From Nectonema munidae (lineage: Eukaryota > Nematomorpha > Nectonematoida > Nectonematidae), in assembly GCA_030549495.1 (NCBI GenBank), contig JAUIRK010000858.1, positions 322,501-386,500 of the forward strand: a DNA stretch of 64,000 bases, read 5' to 3'. The notes beneath the pieces are model-generated. The model ran no database searches. It was not told the DNA's origin and saw only the letters and a list, made by a program, of their open reading frames with translations. The position numbers were made by a program, and so were the translations under genes. Shown here piece by piece: positions 56,372 through 64,000 of the stretch (position 1 is its first letter; the number at the start of each line of letters is the position of its first letter).

Positions 56372-57385
56372 ATGAACTATTCATCGTGTTTCATTGAAAT
56401 GAGAAATTTGCACCCAACGTTAATAACTTTGATAGAGATCAAGTGCATGTCCCTGATATCCTTTTTTTCGCATCTCATAACTATCCCATCTATCCTGGTT
56501 TTTGGGAAGTTGCGCAAGAATAATTCAGCATACTTAATCCTATTCCTCATCTCGTGTTTCATTGAGATAATCAATGTAAATATCTTTCTCTATCCTTTAC
56601 TCGACACAATCGGCAAAAATTTTATTGGAGACGTCTTCTATTCATATATTTGGATTTTTTACAGCAAAAAATTGTCCTACATGTTTCACTATTCTGCCAA
56701 AAATACCACTGGCTACCTAATAATGTTTCTCACTTGGCATAAATACATGTTTTTCAAGAAAACCGCTCACTCCTTGCAAAGATCCAAAGTCTTCAGGCAA
56801 CTTATCACAATTTACATCCTCATTTTCTTTCTCCACATCCCGACCTTCATGTGGTATCAAATCAAATCAGAGAAGTGCCAAGCTAAAATATATTTCTTTT
56901 TCGCTCCAAACACTGAAAGAAGCGAATATTTCGCAGTTTATGAACTCTTTCGTGAATTTTTCTGTCGCATTTTGCCTTCCATGATCACAGTCTACCTCTC
57001 AATTAACATTCCATGTTTGTATCATAGATTTATGGAAAAGCGTAAAGTTTTTGAAAGCGCCAAAAATATCCCAAAAATTAATTCTATAGAGGATACTAAT
57101 GATCCTGTCGTTATGAAAAGTATGGAAAAGAAGACCTATCACAAAAGAAGGGGAATTTTTATTGTAACTTTGAGCATGTTATACATATTTTCAGTTTTCC
57201 CTATTGCAGTTGTGTCAATGGTTTTTTCAATGAAAACCAAAATTAGTCCCACGGAATACAAACTCTTGCACATCTTTCAAAATTGGGTTGAGTGCCTCTT
57301 CTACCAAAATTTCTTATGCTTCTACATCTTTATGGACAAAAATTACAAAAATCATTTGTTGATCATTTTAAAACTGAGAATATGA
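56372..57385 (+). CDS. rhodopsin-like (class A) G-protein-coupled receptor
   Basis: 337 codons, intact, single exon. Seven hydrophobic segments can be placed at about residues 27-48, 55-77, 108-127, 142-162, 198-220, 258-284 and 296-321. The end of TM3 reads TWHKYMFF, standing where family members have D/E-R-Y, so Arg is replaced by Lys. TM7 ends QNFLCFYIFMDKNYKNHL, in the position of NPxxY and the start of helix 8, but without the Pro. The pattern is closest to invertebrate FMRFamide-receptor-like GPCRs; the ligand cannot be told. A basic third intracellular loop (MEKKTYHKRR) precedes TM6. AATAAA occurs at 57606. The loss of classical switch residues suggests a divergent, taxon-specific receptor. 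Confidence 0.7.
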   Translation: MNYSSCFIEMRNLHPTLITLIEIKCMSLISFFSHLITIPSILVFGKLRKNNSAYLILFLISCFIEIINVNIFLYPLLDTIGKNFIGDVFYSYIWIFYSKKLSYMFHYSAKNTTGYLIMFLTWHKYMFFKKTAHSLQRSKVFRQLITIYILIFFLHIPTFMWYQIKSEKCQAKIYFFFAPNTERSEYFAVYELFREFFCRILPSMITVYLSINIPCLYHRFMEKRKVFESAKNIPKINSIEDTNDPVVMKSMEKKTYHKRRGIFIVTLSMLYIFSVFPIAVVSMVFSMKTKISPTEYKLLHIFQNWVECLFYQNFLCFYIFMDKNYKNHLLIILKLRI

Positions 57386-59091
57386 AAGTATTTACAAGTT
57401 TAACTTTATCATTGTTATCATTCGCTTGAGAGAAGAGATATCTAATGAGCATCTTGCAACAAAACGATTTGATTCCAAAGTGATTTGGCATCTCTTACCT
57501 ACATCACACATTTAAAGATTTTTTATTTAACAAAAATAATTTTTCGGGTGAAACTAATGTAAGTATTTTTTAATTATTTTGTAGACTAAGAAGTTTATTT
57601 TTATAAATAAATCTTCTAGATTAAAAATTTTACGTTTCGATTATAAAATAATTTTAATATGAAACTTTTAAGGGCTTAAATGACAACTCATTTCAATTTA
57701 AGCTGAGAACAATGACACTATTTGTATGTTTTATGGCTGTGTTTCCCAAACACAGCAGACATTTTTTAAAGAAACGCCCCCTAGACAACTTTATTTCTAG
57801 TAATAGACATCGGTATGTCTTTTAAGTTTGATGTTTATTTTCCAAATTTAAGTGTTAGTTTTTATTACAGAAATGTCAATTATCTTTCTTACAAAGTTCA
57901 TTTTCTAACATACAATCTGTGAAAAAGATTTAAAATATCTTAGTCACTGCCGAACAGTGGTGGATAGTCACAATCAGGAATCCAACACAACTTATCTAGA
58001 TCGAGACCCCAAGCTACTACGAATAGGCCATTTGCCGACACTGATATCCAAAATTATCCATATCTATTTTTTGATATCCTAAATTTATAGCTACTTATAT
58101 AAATCATTTACAGAAATATAAATATCATGTACATGTAAGTAAGGAAATAAAAATTTCTAACAAGCGAATCCTTGAAATTATTGGAGGGGCGAACTTTCAA
58201 GCGTCTTCCAAAAAGGACAACAAATTTTTCTGAATTCCTACTCCCCCCTTGTCTATTCTATTTCATTCTTAATTAAGCTTAATGTAAACTTTAACCCCCG
58301 TCCTATTAAGCTTAACGTCAACAATGAATGATGACTTATATATAGCTTCTTCCTTCTCACTTCAAATAAATGCGCACCATCTCCAAATTATGTGTAGAAA
58401 AGGGGTAAAGATATCAATTAACAAAAATTGGAACTTTTATTGAATGAAAAAATTCATTCATTAATTTTCAGTTGTTCCATTTCTTCTTCCTAAAAAATGA
58501 GAATGTTTTATTGAGAAAAATAAAATAACACATCCAAATTACATAACTTTTTTGAGGTAATTTATATTAAAAATATAAAACATAACTAAAGTTAGAAAAC
58601 TGTGTGTTAGAATTTTTTCATTCTTTTTAGCGTATACGAATAAGTGTAAGTTAGTTAGACTCTCAAAAAATGGTATAAAATAAAGTTAAAATTGCGCAAA
58701 CAAAAATCAAACAATAAATTAAGATTGCATTATTTCATTTTTTCAAGTTTAAAAGTTAAATTGGTGCAAGCCGATTTTGCGCGAGTTAGCCTCCAAAAAC
58801 AAAGTTAAAAAATACTTAAATGTAATAATAAACTTTTTATGAAGCAAAATAAAATAGTTAAATGATACAAACAGAAAATAGTCAAACTATAAATTCAGAT
58901 ACTATTACTTGGGCGGTCTACAAAAAGTAAAATAACAACTTTTAGCCTTTTGCAATGATTTGCCTTTTATAATAACTTTTAAGGAAAAAAAGTCTATCAA
59001 AAAAAGTTATAGAGCTTCAACAAAAACTAAAAAAATTTACAGCATAACTTAAATTTTTTGAAAACTAGTTTGACGTATCCACTACAGCATA
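57386..59091. other. AT-rich intergenic stretch
   Basis: Contains a hAT-like end CAGTGGTGGATAGTCAC at 57955 without a partner. Otherwise no recognised gene or repeat. Confidence 0.4.
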
Positions 59092-59249
59092 TGGGTGGCA
59101 TGGCAGGTTGGTTAAGATGATGGACTCAGCACGGAAGCCTCTGGATTCGACTCCTCATCGATACCAATTTGTTCATAGTTTGACATAAGCGGTACATCAG
59201 TGCCTTGTCAATGAAAACACACCCACGGTACATTTACCTTACCTTTTAC
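59092..59249 (+). repeat. tRNA-derived SINE, family A, copy 3 (diverged)
   Basis: Head GGTTGGTTAAGATGATGGAC and a B-box-like GGATTCGACTCC; body GACATAAGCGG(T)ACAT.AGTGCCTT..CAATGAAAACAC and an ACATTTACCTTACCTTT tail, as in the other family A copies but more diverged. Confidence 0.75.
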
Positions 59250-60148
59250 TCAAAATTGAAAAATTTGCTACATAATTAACATAAGAGAGATAGGAGACAA
59301 ATCAAACTAATAAAGCAATTTTCACTATTTTAAAATAAAAGTGTCTGTTCTCAGAATAATTTCAAAATAATAGGAGGCATAAAAATGAGATAGTTTATCG
59401 GCACTTTATTTGATATTTTCAAGTTTTTATAAGCAGCAAAAGGCAACGTTGAAGTAGCTAACACTTATAGGGTGATTTGGTAACGCTTGTATTTTTTACA
59501 TTTTGTAAGGAATCAAAGTATACAAAAAATGGTAGTTTAATCACTTTTCATAAAAATATTTAAGCGTTTTTTTGACTATTTCTCGGTCTACAAAAAAATT
59601 CTAACAGCTGTCATAAATAGAGCAAGTACATTTTTAACAATTGAAACATTTTGTTTCGATATTATATCTTTATTATAATAATCAACAAATTTTCGTAAAA
59701 AATGATTTAATTATGTACACGTACAGTGCTACTTACAAAATTTAACAATCGAACATTATAAAAAAAATAGGGTATTTTTGATTTTAAAAAGAATAACTAG
59801 TCAAAATATTCATTCCCAAATACCTATTGTTGGAGGAACAATTGGTTGCTTAGGAAAAAAGGTAAAATTTGGGTATCAGGGAAACATGCTAAAAACAAGA
59901 GATCAAGAACAGGGGTACATGGATCATTTTGGTACTTCAAAGCGACAGCAAAAAGGAATTCTCCATACAAGAGAAGAAAATAATGTCAGTGAAAACTGAA
60001 AAGTATATATTTGGGCTGAGTGTTTTTCCTTCCATATCCTTTGTTTGCTGTGAAAAGAAGCAACGTCAAATATCACGTATGCATGTTACTTTAAACACTA
60101 ACCAAATTAGTTAATCAGAAGAGATGATATAGACTTTTATATTTAGAA
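59250..60148. other. AT-rich intergenic stretch with a basic open patch
   Basis: At about 59860-59985 the plus strand is open for a very basic peptide (KIWVSGKHAKNKRSRTGVHG and following). I do not recognise it and cannot tell exon from repeat. Nothing else was seen. Confidence 0.3.
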
Positions 60149-61621
60149 CAGGGCGCAGATAAGGGGGCGAAAAGCCTACCCCCCCCCCCCCCAATAATTT
60201 TGCATCTTTTTAAACTAGTTATGTAAACCTTCTTGGAAACGCTATGAACCATGCATACCAGTGGGACATGCTTCAAAGTTTCTTTTCATTTCACGCAATA
60301 ACTCTTTCCGCTTCTCTGTCACTCAAACCCTTTTTTCTATCATCTTCACCCAAACATCTCGCTCATTTCGTCTTCATATCATTCTCTACCTCTCAAGCTC
60401 TTCTCTCTCAAATTCTCTATTAGTATTATTTCTTTATCAAATATTTGTATATTATTATAGTTAGCTTTTCGTTTTGTTTGTAAGATAAATTAACTTTATT
60501 TGTTTGTATATATATTTTACCCTCGTCATCATTGTTGGTAGATGGTTTAAGTGTAGGAGCATAGGGTCTCCACTCTCCATCCAGAACCCCTTTTCAGTTA
60601 ATCCATACAAGAATGCTATAACCACAACTAAAAAATCATTAATCCGGTGCTTATTATGTTCAATCAAATTAAAAATGAATGTTTAATATTTTTGTTAAAA
60701 TATGATTGACGATGTGCTGAAAAACTTGATTCGTTATATTTTCAGCATTGTATTCTTACATTTCATCAAAAGTTTGATCAATTATTATTATTAAACACCC
60801 CTCCTACCCTATCTGTTACTTTTTTTTAAGTATTTTTTTAACTCGTCTCTTAATTTTCCTTAAACTGAAGCATGTAATTTTTAATTTCAAAAATTTTTAT
60901 TTGATATTTTTTAATTTTAGCTCATACAAATAAAATTTTCCCATTGATATTTTCTTTTTTGAATGTAATCATGTAATACTTTTTTACGATTCTCAATTAT
61001 ATTCGTAATACAGATAAATTGTTTACTTTTTCATATTTATTACTCGCTCTTTCATATTAGTTATTCACAAAAATATCAAATACCAAATTTGAGCCATCAA
61101 ATCAAATTTAAGGAAGCTTTGAAAATCATGAAATAAATGAATATGTGTAATAATTTTCTTGTAAAACATGTTCAATGTTCATACTAGTGCCAGTTGGTTG
61201 TGTCAATTTATTTTTACTAAATAGCCCTCTTTCGTCTCATTTTTAAAAGTTAAACCTTTGCCCTAGCATTTATATATATGAGGAATACTCATTTAATGTA
61301 ATACAAAAGTTAAATAAATTCCTTGATTATCATTTTTGTTTGCTAAGTTAATATTGTAAAAAGTGAGATTCAACCGAAAATCTTTTACGAGAGGCTAAAG
61401 TTTCTGTAATGGCTAAATTAAGTGCAATCACTACCCAATCTTAGTATATACTAACTAATCAAACAAAGTTATAAATCACGTATGCAGTGTATACACTCTA
61501 TTTTAAAGGATTGCTTGAATATTTGGTCTCCTGTGGTATTTCCAGACCAGTAATTTTGAAAATTGCAACAAAAAAATTCGCTCCCCCTCCCCAATAATAA
61601 TTTTAAGCATGTGCGCCCCTG
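60149..61621. mobile_element. non-autonomous hAT-type element, 1473 bp, with perfect 8-bp target duplication
   Basis: It starts CAGGGCGCAGATAAGGGGG and ends with the inverse of CAGGGGCGCACATGC. ATTTAGAA flanks both sides (60141-60148 and 61622-61629). No transposase frame is present inside, and the small open frames there have no family features. A shorter, internally deleted relative lies at 36001-36265. Long C-runs sit just inside both ends. Confidence 0.85.
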
Positions 61622-61735
61622 ATTTAGAAGCAGATTTTTAAGTGACTAAAACTTGGAATCTTCCAGAACTGAGGAACTTTGCCCATATACTTTTGTCAGT
61701 CAAGAAAATGTAGCTCGATCCAATTAATATAACAC

Positions 61736-61876
61736 TTAACCGGTTATCGACCATAGTCGACATATGTCGACTTTACATAAATATAAATCGTCTGCGTTTT
61801 TTAATGCTTTTTAATACAAATCTTCTGCTTTGTACTAGATATCGTCTGATTATTATTCTGGTCGATAACTGGTCAA
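61736..61876. mobile_element. TTAA-flanked MITE, family 2, copy 3
   Basis: TTAACCGGTTATCGACCATAG ... TCTGGTCGATAACTGGTCAA, with GACATATGTCGAC inside. The right TTAA has decayed to TCAA. It lies about 115 bp from the 1.47-kb hAT element. Confidence 0.8.
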
Positions 61877-62266
61877 TAAACTAATTTATCGTGTAATGAT
61901 ATTAATTCATTGCTACTTAAATGTACAAGAAATTCCTGAACTAGGAAAGCTATGAGGCCTTGCCTAATTTAACTCAAGTTATTTACACTTTAAAAAGTCC
62001 AAGTATACAAACATTGTAGCACTTTGGTAAAAAGCTTGATCAATCGATGCTAGACTTCTGTGCCACGCTTTTAAGCATACTCAATTCTTGGTGGAAGCTG
62101 CAAGTCTTGAAACGAAGGTGTAAAGAAAAAAGTAAATGTAAGGATATTTCATCTTTTTGCAAGCTTTTATTCGCATTTTTAAAATGGGCATCAAGACATC
62201 AAGCAAAATGTGTGCTACTAAGCGCAAAATATACGATAAGGTATGCCTTGATTAAAAAGAAAAAAT

Positions 62267-62272
62267 TTTATT
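62267..62272 (-). promoter_or_regulatory. polyadenylation signal of fructose-1,6-bisphosphatase
   Basis: AATAAA on the minus strand, about 165 bp beyond the stop codon. Confidence 0.45.
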
Positions 62273-62435
62273 CGTCAACAATATTTAATATTAATAAGTA
62301 ACGGTAATTTCATAAAGATGAAAAGTTTAGTAAAGTTGAGCAAGAAGGAAAAAAGATTTGTTTGGTATTCAAAGAAAAAGCGGGACTCAGGAACGGGAAG
62401 GTGTTTGTGTTTATCAGTAAAATCCTCTTTCCACA

Positions 62436-62956
62436 CTATGCCTTCTGAAAGCGCTTGTAAAACGCTTCATACTCTTGAACATCAGCCTTCGATCCCAAAA
62501 CGACGGGGCATCTTTGGTGTATTGAGGATGGCTGAACATCGAGAACAGATTTCGTTCCAGTTGTGCTCATGCCTCCTGCCTTTTCAACGATAAACGCCAT
62601 TGGATTGCATTCGTAGAGTAAGCGAAGCTTTATTCCAAACAAGTTCACATAATTAATGATTCAAATATGCAAAGTTTTTATTATAGCAGGGCACTGGCGT
62701 GGAGAAAACATTGGAAAAAATATTCCAATAATTGCTCCACGCGAAATTAAACCGTTTCAGACATTGGTTTCCAAAAAGTAATCACCTACTTTTCTTTTAT
62801 CATCTACCTAGCAAAAAAAGAAAAATCTCTTACTTTTCCATTTGGAGATTTAGAAGTGGCTGGGTAAAGAAAAATGCCTCCATAGACGAGCGTTCTGTGA
62901 ATATCAGCCACCATAGAACCAATATACCTGGCTGCATAAGGTGCTTCGCCTTCCTT
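62436..62956 (-). CDS. FBP1: fructose-1,6-bisphosphatase, last two exons (partial)
   Basis: Two exons join in phase 0: 62956-62834 and 62627-62436. The first gives [20 protein letters not shown] and [16 protein letters not shown]. The second gives [23 protein letters not shown] and [11 protein letters not shown]. Both are family hallmarks, including the Tyr/Arg/Lys residues that bind the sugar phosphate (YAARYIGSM, the Lys before LRLLYE, LYECNP). The enzyme removes the 1-phosphate of fructose 1,6-bisphosphate in gluconeogenesis. The intron is 206 bp with a consensus GTAAGA donor. The upstream exons, with the metal-binding residues, are not found before the window end at 64000 and probably lie beyond it. 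The coding sequence is intact over the part seen. Confidence 0.92.
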
Positions 62957-63256
62957 CTAAAATTAATTCACCAACTTCAAATCACTTGAAAGCTCTTATA
63001 TATAACACACTCGAAGTAACGTAAAAGCTATTCTCACACCAACTCCAAAATTTTAAACTCATACACAGTCAACCCTCGTTATCAATGAATTTAAATTTTA
63101 CAAATAGACCTAAATTAACACAAATCATCCCAAAGTCAGTTCAAACTGAGGTAGACAATTTCTTCATTTTAAGGTATTTTCATATCTAATTATTACTTAA
63201 TCTCGTCTCCTTTCTATGGGGTGAAATAGGTTAAGTTGGAAATCTATAATGAAGAA
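62957..63256. other. probable intron of the fructose-bisphosphatase gene
   Basis: A minus-strand acceptor (TTTTAG at 62957-62962) opens the exon to its left. No further exon was recognised here. Confidence 0.45.
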
Positions 63257-63409
63257 AAGGTAAAGGTCCCATGGGGCGTTTTCTTCGAGAAGGCACACTT
63301 GCGCCGCTTGTATAGAACCATAAGAAAAGGAGGCTTGATGCTGGATCGAACCCAAGACCTTGAGTTTATCGAAATCCAGTATCCAACCAACCTAGCTCAC
63401 GCCCTCACG
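63257..63409 (-). repeat. tRNA-derived SINE, family A, copy 4
   Basis: On the minus strand: GGGCGTGAGCTAGGTTGGTT, then CTCAAGGTCTTGGGTTCGAT (B-box), ATACAAGCGGCGCAAGTGTG and TTCTCGAAGAAAACGCCCC. This is the best-preserved family A copy in the window and probably lies in an intron of fructose-bisphosphatase. Confidence 0.85.
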
Positions 63410-64000
63410 GAAGATGGAGAAAGATTACATCACATTTGGTAGGATGCAGATAACGGAACTAAATAGAAATTTGCTGCCAAAACATGAAGGAAAGTCACAA
63501 CCCTTGGTATGAGGGAAATATATTGACTATAAAAAACGATGATGATGATGATAAATGCTCGTGTAATATGAATAGCTATGATTTTTCAGATCGAAATTTT
63601 TTTCCATCAATGATAAGAAAAATAAAAGAGCCTAAATAACTTTAGTTCGTAACTTTATTTTAGCAAGCCGTAGTTTGATGACCACTTTTGGTTGAGGATC
63701 ACGAACCTGATATAATAACGTGGTCATAGTCTGTCTTATCCTCTTGTGATAATTACGAAAAAACTAGAATGTGATTAGAAAAGAAAAGATGCCAAAAATG
63801 ACCATTTCATTGCCATCGTATTGTTAAACAAAATTTTCGAATTTTGATATCTTCAATACCCAAAGGTGTATGGAGAATAAATATCATCAAAACAAATTTG
63901 CGTCTCATTTATGTTTCTTCAATAAAAAAGTATACAAAATTACTACATAATGAAGTACGTAGTAATGAATATACTAAGCGTATACTTTATTTGCTTTAAT
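63410..64000. other. AT-rich stretch to the window end
   Basis: A short (GAT)n run lies near 63537. No exon or repeat was recognised. It may be intron of fructose-bisphosphatase. Confidence 0.4.

Overview
The window looks like animal nuclear DNA, most likely from an arthropod. It is strongly AT-rich. Host genes have short GT-AG introns (57 and 58 bp in one kinase) and AATAAA signals, and are separated by long stretches of decayed transposons and tRNA-derived SINEs. The host genes recognised encode eukaryotic proteins: a BUB1-type checkpoint kinase, an MMADHC-like cobalamin trafficking protein, a FAM192A/PSME3IP1 family protein, a GOLGA7 protein, a rhodopsin-like GPCR and fructose-1,6-bisphosphatase. 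The transposon mix and the rhabdovirus-like insert would suit a parasitic copepod such as a sea louse, but that is inference.

Layout. 0.6-3.5 kb: last four exons of a BUB1-like kinase (+). 4.2-6.7 kb: two degenerate repeat arrays, one carrying a hAT-type MITE. 7.1-7.6 kb: a SINE abutting a second MITE with perfect 8-bp target duplications; a possible orphan exon lies at 7.7 kb. 8.3-13.8 kb: a G+C-richer block, foreign to its surroundings, with a 1633-codon open frame for a rhabdovirus-like polymerase (L) on the minus strand and a convergent 199-codon frame of unknown origin on the plus strand. 13.8-15.8 kb: a decayed ZBED5-like hAT transposon directly touching the start of L. 17.2-19.7 kb: a broken DDE-type transposon. 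20.6-21.6 kb: intact MMADHC-like frame. 24.1-25.7 kb: Ty3/gypsy pol remnant. 26.5-32.5 kb: a LINE (+) split by a second LINE (-). 32.9-36 kb: broken piggyBac (-). 36.0-41.2 kb: hAT-family remnants, including an inverted sister of the 14-kb copy. 42.4-43.0 kb: FAM192A-like gene. 43.4-47 kb: a cluster of TTAA-flanked MITEs. 48.6-49.0 kb: GOLGA7. 50.6-52.2 kb: second broken piggyBac (+). 52.5-52.8 kb: possible small two-exon gene. 56.4-57.4 kb: GPCR. 60.1-61.6 kb: 1.47-kb non-autonomous hAT element with perfect TSDs. 62.4-63.0 kb: last two exons of fructose-bisphosphatase (-). 63.3 kb: SINE.

The genes are not an operon or pathway; they are independent eukaryotic loci in a repeat-rich interval. 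The most unusual item is the uninterrupted 4.9-kb viral polymerase frame. Its polymerase and capping motifs can be read, but the methyltransferase end is missing. It sits against a transposon end and beside a second G+C-rich open frame of opposite orientation.
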